NCBI RefSeq assembly: GCF_000406105.1
Contig: NZ_CM001974.1
Coordinates: forward strand, 1,896,367 to 1,960,366
Source of the DNA: Dickeya chrysanthemi NCPPB 402
GTDB taxonomy: Bacteria > Pseudomonadota > Gammaproteobacteria > Enterobacterales > Enterobacteriaceae
Length of the DNA: 64,000 nucleotides
Direction: 5' to 3'
The notes under the pieces are model-generated. The model was not told where the DNA came from. It ran no database searches and saw only the letters and a program-made list of their open reading frames with translations. Positions 1-7,732 of this stretch are shown in pieces. How positions within the stretch are numbered: the stretch's first letter is position 1; every line of letters starts with the position of its first letter. The position numbers and the translations under genes were made by a program.

Positions 1-482
1 TTGATTAGGTTGACCTGTCCTGCATAAACTTTGTCTGATAGATTTTTACTGAGATCCGCAGCCCCTGCGCGTTTGATACTCAGCATTAGCATTGCTTCAA
101 GAGGGTGCTCTTTTGTTGGTATATGCTCAGCACAGAAAATGACATCAACCCCATTCATTTTGAGAATATGGCTGTAATAACCAGCTTCATCGATGTCTTG
201 AAAACGACCAAAACGGCTTACGTCATAGACGAGGACTGCTTGGATTTCTATATTGCGGTAAATGACATCGTTCAACAGTTTCTGAAGTGCTAATCGCCCT
301 AAGATTGTTACACCACTTTTGCCTGCATCATCATAAGTATGAGTGATGATCATGTTATGTTTATCTGCGTAGTCTTTGATGAATGTAGCTTGATTATGCA
401 GCGAATATTGTTGGTGCTCAGTGGACATCCGAAGATACTGAGCGACTTTAATTTTTTGTTTTTCAACAGAATTTAATTCCAT
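1..482 (-). CDS. Serine recombinase (resolvase/invertase family), partial
   Basis: The reading frame starts with ATG at 482 and is still open at the left edge of the window, so only about 160 N-terminal residues are visible. It begins MELNSVEKQKIKVAQYLRMS, followed by TEHQQYSLHNQ; the catalytic serine of serine recombinases is expected in the YLRMSTEHQ stretch. Further on, YDVSRFGR matches the conserved arginine-bearing motif of the resolvase N-terminal domain. The family cuts DNA through a covalent phosphoserine bond and performs integration, excision or inversion. Family knowledge suggests a large serine recombinase if a recombinase/zinc-ribbon region follows outside the window. Its position beside a broken tyrosine integrase suggests a second mobile element abutting the P4-like island. 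Confidence 0.85.
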   Translation of the reverse strand, partial: MELNSVEKQKIKVAQYLRMSTEHQQYSLHNQATFIKDYADKHNMIITHTYDDAGKSGVTILGRLALQKLLNDVIYRNIEIQAVLVYDVSRFGRFQDIDEAGYYSHILKMNGVDVIFCAEHIPTKEHPLEAMLMLSIKRAGAADLSKNLSDKVYAGQVNLI

Positions 483-718
483 GATCTTAGCTCTACGCAA
501 TCTCAGGAAAGTTTCACACCCGCAACAATTGATCAAAAATCAACCAAATACAATGTTTTTTTGCCATCAGGGTTTGAGCATGTTGGGCAAGAAATGAGGG
601 AAGTATTGAGGCAGGACATCTGCCAATGAAGTGGGGCTGATAGCTGTACCTGACCGAGATGAGGATTACGCAGAGAGAAGTCGATAATCAGTTTTTCTGG
701 GCTTCTTCTGTCCGGTTC

Positions 719-1964
719 TTATGCCGTAAATCTGGTGTCTCCTGGCGCCTGAGCATCAATACCCTCTTCTTTAACCAGCCGTCTGTGACGATTAATGGTA
801 TCCCATGACACGCTGCTCAGGCGCCAGGCTTCTGCGACGTTGTAGGCGCGGCGCACTTCATTGGTGTCAACGTGAGCTAGCGCGGCTTCGATCACATCCG
901 GCGGGAAGCCTGCTTCGTTGGCGGCGGTACTGAAGATAGCGCGCAAACCGTGGGACACCAGCACGCCTTTGTAACCCATGCGACGCAATGCGGCGTTAGC
1001 GGTTTGGCTGTTCATCGGCTGTTTGGGGTCTTTAGCGGAAGGGAACAGATATTCCCGGTGGCCGCTCATTGGCTTCATGGCGTCCAGAATGGCTAACGCT
1101 TGTGGGGGCAGGGGAATGACGTGCTCGCGGCGCATCTTCATGCGGCCTGCCGGGATTGTCCAGGTGTTCTCCGTAAGGTCTATCTCGATCCAGCGGGTTT
1201 CTGCGGCTTCAGCCGGGCGGGCAACGGTCAGCAATTGCCATTCAATCAATAACCGGGTTTGTAGCTCGATGCTGGCGACCGATAGCGTTTTCATCAGGCC
1301 AGGTAATGCCTCTGGCCGGATGGTCGGCATATGGGTTTTCACCGGCGTCTGAAACGCTTTGCGGATCTTTGCTGCCGGATTAGCCGGTATCAGGCCGGAA
1401 TTAACGGCATAGTCCATCACTTCGTTAATCCGCTGGCTAACCCGTTTAACGGTTTCCAGTTTGCCACTGGCCTGTATCGGTTCCAGCGCGGTGATGAAAT
1501 GGCGGGCGGTAAGCTGGCTGATAGGCTGGTTTCCGATGAACGGGAACACGTATTTTTCCAGTGAACGCCAGATATCTTTAATGGTGTTCGCGGCCAGTGG
1601 TTGAGACTTTTTCACTTCGTACCAGTCGGCGGCGACTTTGGCGAACGTGTTCTGGTTGATGGCCTGTTCTTGTTCGCGCTGCTGTTGCTGGTGGAATTGC
1701 GGATCGATGCCTTTGCTTATCAGTGCTTTTGCTGATTCACGCCGTTGCCTGGCTTCAGCCAAAGAAACCGCAGGGAATGCGCCAAAGCTGATTAATGCAC
1801 GTTTCTTCGTGTCAGGGCGGTAATAGTTAAAGCGCCAGATTTTAGAGCCACTTGGTTTCACCAACAGATACAACCCGTCCCCGTCTTGTAGTGTGTATTC
1901 CTTCTCGGCAGGTTTGGCGGCTTTGATCTCGGTATTTGGTCAGAGGGGTAGTTATACGAGCCAT
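719..1964 (-). pseudogene. P4-type tyrosine integrase, copy 1, frameshifted and with a replaced C-terminus
   Basis: A P4/CP4-57-type integrase. ATG at 1964 opens MARITTPLT, but the next codons run through three A residues (1935-1937 on the plus strand) where two are needed for the family motif LTNTEIKAAKP. One extra base breaks the frame, and the long open part (384 codons, from 1873 down) lacks the natural start. The catalytic region is present: arginine in TVARPAEAAETRW, HGLRAIFSTAANE and the tyrosine in RRAYN. Right after that tyrosine, at about 838, similarity to copy 2 (12541-13791) stops and an unrelated tail of about 40 residues ending DTRFTA follows, so the C-terminus looks replaced by a recombination joint. 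From KGIDPQFHQ onward the protein is almost identical to copy 2, while the N-terminal 80 residues are clearly diverged. Probably inactive unless the extra base is a sequencing error. Confidence 0.85.
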
Positions 1965-2073
1965 CGTAGTTATATGCTTTTGTAGTTATATGGGGCGGTA
2001 TAATACACGAGAGAAGTTGAATTTATTATTCATCATATTGATTTTAATTGTTTTTATTTTTATTAATTTAACA

Positions 2074-2096
2074 TTGTAGTCCCAATTGTAGTCCCA
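2074..2096. repeat. Paired TTGTAGTCCCA repeats upstream of integrase copy 1
   Basis: Two exact 11-bp direct copies of TTGTAGTCCCA lie at 2074-2084 and 2086-2096, about 110 bp upstream of the integrase copy 1 start. The same core (TAGTCCCA or its complement TGGGACTA) recurs four times next to integrase copy 2 at 13802-13857. The repeated association with integrase promoters suggests arm-type integrase or excisionase binding sites; this is inference. Confidence 0.5.
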
Positions 2097-2167
2097 TAGA
2101 GAAAAATCAGTCATAGCTATAGCTTTACTGTTATCTATGATGTAATCAATGTACAAGGCTCTTCCTC

Positions 2168-5100
2168 TTAGCAGTCTTCATGGTTATGGCGAGCCGGATT
2201 AATAACCATTTTTTGTTTATCACGTCCCGTACCCATTTTGGGAGGGGAAATGAGAGCTATATTGCTTATTAATTCGGCAATACTCCATAAGTCGGCAGAG
2301 TAAGGTATTTTTCTGAACCTTTCTTGTGGCAGCAGTCTGCGATAGTTCTCATCGGCAAAACTATCCAGAACTACACGCAGTATTTCTTTATCAGCATCTC
2401 CGGAAGTCAGGCAAACTCTGAGCAACGGTAGCCGTAGAGCATCATCAAACATTCCGGGGCTCAGTTCAGCGAGTGTTTGCAGTGACAGAATTCTGATACT
2501 GCCCAGGAGGTTCGGGTCTTTATCCCTTAACCAACGCATTGCTCTGACCCTGATATTGACACTGATTTTATGATGTCTGAACAGATTACGGGCAAGTTCA
2601 GCATCAAACTCCTCGTCGACATAAAAAATTTCTTCAGGCTCTTTGAGCAGCAGTTCTGGTTGTTCTGCAATTAAATTACTCAGCAGAGTATTCATTCTTA
2701 TCTTATTATCCACATTGCTACTAAGAGCGTTATATAAGCCTGTGAAGACATTTATTATTGGTGCCAACTTTCCCTCTGAAAATAATATTTCAGCATTGCG
2801 TAATGGAATGGTTTTAGGGACTTCTGTGATGCAGAAATTGCAACTTTTCATCACGGTCAAAAGAGTATCTTCATGCAGAAGTGGAGAGGATATAAACTTA
2901 CTGAGGAAGTTATCAAAGGTTTCGTTGGAAGAAAAGATAATATTGTAATTTATTAATGTTTTATGGTTTTCATTCGCCCACAGAACAACATCATTACTGA
3001 TATCAACTGAATGAACATGCAATAAATAAGCGAAGTTAAAAAGAGTTGGAGAGATTTTTTTATTCTGAAGAAGTAGACTGTAGGTGCTTAATTTTTGACC
3101 GATGTCACTGGAGTCAACCCCTTCCTCCCGGTTAGTGATTTTTTCAAGATGCTCAATGTTGAAATCCATTCTATTTATAATCAGCTCTGCCATCTTCAGA
3201 GATACATACTCAGAGTTAAGTAACTGCGGAATGCGTTCAATTTCTGCTGACTGGATAAAAAACGATGAAATAAATGCTCCCATATTGGCATCAATTTCTT
3301 CTTTAAGAGCAGGAATATCAAGAGATTCGATCATTGAAAGAGGATGACGCAGGAATGTGCCATTATCGGTATTGATATCTTGGCATAGCGACCTGCATAT
3401 ATTTTCAATATTACTGTCTCTGTAAGTGAACAACCTATTGCTGACAATATCTCTTAATAACTTCTGCTGTTCTGATTCATGTGTCAGCTGTAAGTGACCT
3501 AAAGGAATTTTCAGCATCTTTATGTTATTAATAAATATATTTCCGTATTCAGTCGGAACACAGCTAAGCAGATTGGTCAGTACACTGAACAGCCTCTTCA
3601 CTTTATGAAAATTCACATCGTGGCCGATTTTTTTCCAGACATCTTTAATACAGAATAAGTGAGCTGTCATTTCCTGTGTTACAGAATGATTAGTAAAATC
3701 AAAAAGAAGTGAGAGTAGTCTGTCCAGCAATTTTTCATTTGAAATTAACATTATTATAAATCTTATTCGTAATTCAGGTATCCAGTCTTTTTGAAGCAGG
3801 CTAAATAATTCTATCGTTTTTTCTTTATCATCAATATCGAGCAAAATATTAAGATTTTGAATAAGCACATCGGAGTCATTATCAAGCAACCACAATACTA
3901 TTAGTGGGTGCTGAGCGTTTGCACGATGCATAACACCGAGCTTCCTAAGGCGTTTAATAACATTGTCAATTTTGTCTAGTGAGTAATTAAAGGTTTTTTC
4001 AGGTCCATTACCCGCCATAACCGCTTTGATGAAGGTATTATCACTTTCACTAAGTCCTCCCGCCATAAAGATTGAACGATAAGACATATAATCTGTAGAT
4101 AAATAGCCACTGCAAAGAAGGAAGTAAATGAAATCATTCTTTTCATTGTTATCATTTTCTTTGCTGTGACATTCATCATTATGTTCTTTTAACCATTCAG
4201 AAAATCCGGCATGGGTCATCCGAATCGAAATTTCAGAAATTGTTTCTGTGTTGATTTTGTTTTTTAATTTTTCCAGTTCTGAAATTTTATTTTTAAGCGA
4301 TTTTGATTCACCATTTTTCTTACTGTCGATAGATGAGCATCTTTTAGAGTATTCATCCTTGATTTGCTTAGTCGGATTATTTTGGGTTTTCAGGAAATAT
4401 TGATTTGCACTTACTATTATGGTCTGAATCTCTCGGTTACTAACAATACTAAAAAATACCTCCTCATCCTCTATTGCTTGCTCAAGTTTCCATTTTTTAT
4501 CTGCGTAAAATACAAGAAGGTCTTTGTGTTGTTCATTTATATAAGGGCTAAGTAGTTCTTTCCGAAGAGACTGTCTGTCAATGTTTCTTTCCGACTCTAT
4601 AGAGTCTAACTTATCCCTTAATTCTTTAAGGTCACTATTTATAGAGCGTAAACAAAAATTCTGGACACGATGTTCGACAAAATTTTTCGTGAAGTTATAA
4701 AGAGTGCCAGTTTTACTGTCTATTCCATGGTAATCTTCAGTGCAAATATTTTTGTAAGCTATCATCGCCAGAAGCTTTGATAAGTTTTCCCGACTGTTGA
4801 CAATGTTTTGATACAGGCGAAACTCATTAGTAATATTATGCATGACCCGCATGTCAGGAATGAATGTTGATATCCGACTTATGCATTCATTTAATCCTTC
4901 TTGAAATTTTTCTTCTTCTGTGAATTTTTTACTAAAATGGGCTGCGGCATTTTCATTATCCATTACTGGAATGACTGGGATAATAAAATCAAAAAATTTA
5001 GTTCGGGACTCAGCTGAATTGAATAGGTTGTCTCTTATTGCGTAAATGAATTTTAACGGTTTTTTTTCTGACAGGCAGTTATTTATTATTTGATTTATTT

Positions 5101-5521
5101 CGCGGAGCTTGGTAAAGATGCGATGATTATTTAAACGATCCAGATCTTCAAAAATAACCACATCATACTTTGTGGAATCGAAGAAATAGACAATCTCATC
5201 GATATAGACATTAAGGAGAGAAGGAGATGATGATTTTGTCGTAACAGCCCCCTTGAGGATATCTACTTTATCAAGGTTGACTTTCCTATCAAATATACCG
5301 ATACGGTGCAGCTGGTTTAGAAGCAGACCTAAAGAACTCACCATAGATAATACGGTTCCGGCCAGACGCACTTTAAATGGACATTCAAGAAGATAGCGAC
5401 TGAATGTTTCCGGCAGAGAAAGCTTTGCTGTGACATAATCTGGAACAAGAAAAAACAAGGCTACCCCAGCCAACAGCATAGTTCCTGTGAGAACAGTGGC
5501 GGACTTCAGTGTTTGTCCCAC
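2168..5521 (-). CDS. YobI/KAP-type membrane P-loop NTPase, C-terminal part after a frameshift
   Basis: The major part (1,117 codons from the first ATG, though the frame is open further upstream) of a very large NTPase whose Walker A half lies in the preceding frame (5506-6006). It starts with two hydrophobic segments, one around VLTGTMLLAGVALFFL and one around LAGTVLSMVSSLGLLL, followed by the Walker B motif VVIFEDLDRLNN and a long helical region without recognised domains. Membrane helices inserted between Walker A and Walker B are the hallmark of KAP NTPases, and the run PYSRIERISG just upstream in this frame is typical of the YobI-like NTPase family. The gene is AT-rich compared with its neighbours, which fits horizontal transfer. 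Related NTPases are suspected to act in anti-phage or intercellular conflict; that role here is inferred from the satellite context only. Confidence 0.75.
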   Translation of the reverse strand: MGQTLKSATVLTGTMLLAGVALFFLVPDYVTAKLSLPETFSRYLLECPFKVRLAGTVLSMVSSLGLLLNQLHRIGIFDRKVNLDKVDILKGAVTTKSSSPSLLNVYIDEIVYFFDSTKYDVVIFEDLDRLNNHRIFTKLREINQIINNCLSEKKPLKFIYAIRDNLFNSAESRTKFFDFIIPVIPVMDNENAAAHFSKKFTEEEKFQEGLNECISRISTFIPDMRVMHNITNEFRLYQNIVNSRENLSKLLAMIAYKNICTEDYHGIDSKTGTLYNFTKNFVEHRVQNFCLRSINSDLKELRDKLDSIESERNIDRQSLRKELLSPYINEQHKDLLVFYADKKWKLEQAIEDEEVFFSIVSNREIQTIIVSANQYFLKTQNNPTKQIKDEYSKRCSSIDSKKNGESKSLKNKISELEKLKNKINTETISEISIRMTHAGFSEWLKEHNDECHSKENDNNEKNDFIYFLLCSGYLSTDYMSYRSIFMAGGLSESDNTFIKAVMAGNGPEKTFNYSLDKIDNVIKRLRKLGVMHRANAQHPLIVLWLLDNDSDVLIQNLNILLDIDDKEKTIELFSLLQKDWIPELRIRFIIMLISNEKLLDRLLSLLFDFTNHSVTQEMTAHLFCIKDVWKKIGHDVNFHKVKRLFSVLTNLLSCVPTEYGNIFINNIKMLKIPLGHLQLTHESEQQKLLRDIVSNRLFTYRDSNIENICRSLCQDINTDNGTFLRHPLSMIESLDIPALKEEIDANMGAFISSFFIQSAEIERIPQLLNSEYVSLKMAELIINRMDFNIEHLEKITNREEGVDSSDIGQKLSTYSLLLQNKKISPTLFNFAYLLHVHSVDISNDVVLWANENHKTLINYNIIFSSNETFDNFLSKFISSPLLHEDTLLTVMKSCNFCITEVPKTIPLRNAEILFSEGKLAPIINVFTGLYNALSSNVDNKIRMNTLLSNLIAEQPELLLKEPEEIFYVDEEFDAELARNLFRHHKISVNIRVRAMRWLRDKDPNLLGSIRILSLQTLAELSPGMFDDALRLPLLRVCLTSGDADKEILRVVLDSFADENYRRLLPQERFRKIPYSADLWSIAELISNIALISPPKMGTGRDKQKMVINPARHNHEDC

Positions 5522-6006
5522 CGTGACGCCAGAAATACGTTCGATACGGGAGTAGGGTAGTTCATTTTTTTGTTTTTATACAAAATTTGCTGCAATATAC
5601 TATATTCAATGGATTTCTCTTCGGTGGTGGCACTTTTTTCTGGCCCTCCGGGCATTCCGCCCTCGCAGTCCGTGTTACCATCCTCGGTTGACTTCTGCAT
5701 ATCGAAATCGGCAAGAGAAACAGTTAACATACGAAGCGTATCTTCTTTTGTTTTACACCATGTTTTTAATACGGAACTCTTTCCCGCACCATAAGGTCCA
5801 GTGACAGCAATGTTCCTAATGTCGCGTTGGTCAAAGGCGTAATTCAGGGCTGCGACGTAGCTACTGGCTTTCTCTGGTTCAAGTTCTGTTGGCGTGAGTG
5901 ATTCATATCCCACTTTATTCGCTTCACTGCCGTCATTATCAATGGTAGGGGGTGTAAGCCACGGTGTAAACATTATCATTTCGGGAAGTCCATTTTTATT
6001 TTTCAT
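5506..6006 (-). CDS. YobI/KAP-type P-loop NTPase, N-terminal part before the frameshift
   Basis: 166 codons starting at ATG 6006, carrying the Walker A loop GPYGAGKSS (about residues 70-78) and the family motif SIEYSILQQILYKNKK near the end. The frame then goes off at a run of seven A (plus strand T7, 5565-5571) and ends 16 nt inside the downstream frame. A -1 slip on the A run, or one more A, gives KKNELPYSRIERISGVTVGQ and joins it to the 2168-5521 part, restoring a protein of about 1,279 residues with Walker A, two membrane helices and Walker B in the KAP order. It could be a true pseudogene, a homopolymer sequencing error, or expressed by ribosomal or transcriptional slippage. The sequence before the start shows no strong ribosome binding site. 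Confidence 0.75.
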   Translation of the reverse strand: MKNKNGLPEMIMFTPWLTPPTIDNDGSEANKVGYESLTPTELEPEKASSYVAALNYAFDQRDIRNIAVTGPYGAGKSSVLKTWCKTKEDTLRMLTVSLADFDMQKSTEDGNTDCEGGMPGGPEKSATTEEKSIEYSILQQILYKNKKMNYPTPVSNVFLASRWDKH

Positions 6007-6294
6007 AGTGTTTTACTGATTTTAATATATTTTATCGCTACTGGGGAGTTGTTAAGTTTCCTGATTTTCTCACCATACCAAGAAAATTGATCCTACCCAC
6101 GTAATGTGGACTCGGTTCTCAGCGAGGTTCTGATTTTCAAATTTTCCTGGACTGAGTCTGTCACATGCAGTGACGATGCCTACAATTGAAAAAATTTTCC
6201 TTGAAGACATTATTATCGTAATAGCATCCCTTTGTGACTTGCTCCTCTTCTAAATTTAAATAGTGTGAGTCAGTAATGTCCGCCCATCCCACAC

Positions 6295-6553
6295 TTTTGC
6301 GCATTCCTACCGTTCGGTTTCGTTTTGCGCACTACGCAATTCAGATTGCGCAATCTCGCGTTTATAGACCATAAAACTCAAGTTTTCCATAGCCTCCAAA
6401 GGGTAGGATGACATTGCGCAATTTGCCTATCTGACAGCAGGTTGAATGTTTAGCGCAGGATGAGACAGGAAATACACTAACAAAAGCTAACAGTGCAAGG
6501 GGTAGGATGCTTGTACTGTGGTACGCACTGAGGATGACGCATGGTGTTGCGCA
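6295..6553. repeat. Cluster of TTGCGCA motifs in a gene-free stretch
   Basis: The 470 bp between 6007 and 6476 contain no supportable gene. TTTTGCGCA occurs at 6295-6303 and 6323-6331, the perfect palindrome ATTGCGCAAT at 6345-6354 and 6413-6422, and TTGCGCA again at 6547-6553. Five copies of a 7-mer within 260 bp, two of them palindromic, look like protein-binding sites for satellite replication or regulation, but no protein can be assigned. Confidence 0.4.
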
Positions 6554-6674
6554 CTTTATTGCGTACCGGCTCTGGTTTATGAGCTGTCAGGCTAAACGCC
6601 CACCATACGGATTGTGATTTCTGTGTGTGAATGGAGTAAGTTAGGGAGCAAAAAACCTTAGCATTTCTTAGCAT
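6477..6674 (-). CDS. Small ORF resembling Ash-type satellite proteins
   Basis: 65 codons with the segments SQSVWWAFSLTAHKPEPVR and NTMRHPQCVPQYKHPTPC. From memory these resemble the Ash family found in P4-like prophages and satellites, where the gene is a short, unassigned reading frame between the immunity region and the replication genes. It is shorter than Ash proteins I recall and may be a truncated or decayed copy. It overlaps the end of the repeat-containing frame at 6658-6861 by 17 nt. Function unknown; the reading frame may not be translated. Confidence 0.35.
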   Translation of the reverse strand: MLRNAKVFCSLTYSIHTQKSQSVWWAFSLTAHKPEPVRNKVRNTMRHPQCVPQYKHPTPCTVSFC

Positions 6675-6861
6675 GTCCCCACGCCTTCCAAATTGATTTC
6701 AATTCGCTGCCAAATTGAAAAAATTGAGCGATGACGCGGCTTGCTGCCAGGTTGCCACTGGTTCGCAGTTCGCAGTTCGCAGTTCGCAGTTCGCAGTTCG
6801 CAGTTCGCAGTTCGCAGTTCGCAGTTCGCACCCGCCAGCGCTGATGCGAACCACTGCGCAC
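6658..6861 (-). CDS. Short frame built on the 7-bp repeat (doubtful gene)
   Basis: 67 codons whose middle is three units of TANCELR, generated by the tandem heptamer at 6761-6830. Because the repeat unit is 7 bp, gain or loss of one unit shifts the frame, as in phase-variable genes. The flanking parts (MRSGSHQRWR and the end LKSIWKAWGHAKKC) show no known domain. It may simply be a by-product of the repeat. Confidence 0.25.
   Translation of the reverse strand: MRSGSHQRWRVRTANCELRTANCELRTANCELRTSGNLAASRVIAQFFQFGSELKSIWKAWGHAKKC
6761..6830. repeat. Ten tandem copies of the heptamer GTTCGCA
   Basis: Ten uninterrupted, identical 7-bp units (GTTCGCA on plus, TGCGAAC on minus). Not a CRISPR: unit far too short and no spacers. 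Perfect identity indicates recent slippage, so copy number should vary between strains. Confidence 0.95.
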
Positions 6862-6862
6862 G

Positions 6863-7192
6863 TTATGCCGTAGCGGCTTCGTTTTTGCGTTTCTTCTCCA
6901 GCCAGCGGCGGTAGCCTGCTAACTGGCGGGCTTTGCCTTCCGGCGTTTTGGCTCCGGTACTTTTGCCACCGTGGTATTTACAGCGGCCATTACGGTAAAT
7001 GTCCGTGCGTTTGCAGGGTGTGCCAGCACGGGTGGTAGCGCAGCATTGCAGGCCGCGCAGTTCATCAGGATAAGGTTCTAGCGGCGGTCTTTGCTGCGGG
7101 TCATAGCCGGTGGCGGCCCAGGCCCGGTGTTCGGCCATCTTGCGGTCATGGTGCGCCTGATAGCGCTTCAGCAGTCTTTTGCGGTCGTTCAT
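6863..7192 (-). CDS. HGGxSTG-motif satellite/phage protein
   Basis: 109 codons, basic, with the conserved block CCATTRAGTPCKR, then NGRCKYHGGKSTG and KTPEGKAR. The cysteines and histidine of C..C...PCK..GRC..HGG suggest a small zinc-binding fold, known in databases as the HGGxSTG domain of phage and satellite proteins; no biochemical role is established to my knowledge. It lies downstream of the primase gene on the same strand, separated by the iteron cluster and an ERIC element, and just upstream of the heptamer repeat. The start at ATG 7192 gives a basic N-terminus (MNDRKRLLKRYQAHHDRK). Confidence 0.65.
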   Translation of the reverse strand: MNDRKRLLKRYQAHHDRKMAEHRAWAATGYDPQQRPPLEPYPDELRGLQCCATTRAGTPCKRTDIYRNGRCKYHGGKSTGAKTPEGKARQLAGYRRWLEKKRKNEAATA

Positions 7193-7241
7193 TGCTGTAT
7201 TCCGTTGTCTGCCATCCTGCCGACGTTCACCGTAAAACCTC

Positions 7242-7368
7242 TATACCCGTCATACTTCAAGTTGCAGGTGCGTTGGCTGCCCTTGCTCACCCCAGTCACT
7301 TACTTGAGTAAGCTCCTGGGGATTCACTCGGTTGCCGTCTTCCTGCAACTCGAATTATTTTGGGTATA
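7242..7368. repeat. ERIC element (127 bp)
   Basis: Begins TATACCCGTCATACTTCAAG and ends with TTTTGGGTATA; the centre carries CTCACCCCAGTCACTTAC and AAGCTCCTGGGGATTCAC, the classical ERIC core. Exactly 127 bp. It sits between the HGGxSTG gene and the iteron cluster, so ERIC spread occurred after the island was acquired. Confidence 0.92.
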
Positions 7369-7452
7369 TATATTTCTCTATGATGCATGGGGTAAGGCGG
7401 CATCGGTCAGCGTGATTTTTTACGCCAGCCGTATAACACGCCATGCGCCGGT

Positions 7453-7711
7453 GGTTCAGGTGGTTTTGTGGTTCACGTTAGCAGGCTACGTATTTTAGTG
7501 ATGTAAAATCAGCAGGTTGTATTTTTTCGGTGGTGAAATATTCACCGATAATGAACCCCCCTTCCCGCCAGTAAAAAGGGGTTCACAGGGTGGTTCAGTG
7601 ATTGGGGGTTCAAAACAGATAAAATAGGGTTCACCGGTGGTTCAAAAAACTCACTCACTAATTGATAAAACAGGTAGTTACCTGTCATGAACCCCCTGAA
7701 CCACGTGAACC
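7453..7711. repeat. Iteron-like cluster of GGTTCA/TGAACC, candidate satellite replication origin
   Basis: Immediately 3' of the primase gene, GGTTCA occurs at 7453, 7470, 7580, 7592, 7607, 7628 and 7639, and the complement TGAACC at 7552, 7688, 7697 and 7706: eleven hexamers in about 260 bp. A further inverted pair GGTGAA/TTCACC lies at 7532-7546. P4-type alpha proteins bind short iterons at the origin and at a second replication site, so this is a reasonable origin candidate. It explains the gene-free stretch 7369-7732. Confidence 0.5.
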
Positions 7712-7732
7712 CCGTTGTTCGTCGCGTTAGCG

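Noticed and set aside
483..718. Possible gene remnant between the recombinase and integrase copy 1
   Set aside because: Short open frames exist on the minus strand, but I recognise no family and see no start signal.
6761..6830. Heptamer array considered as CRISPR
   Set aside because: Units of 7 bp without spacers; simple tandem repeat.
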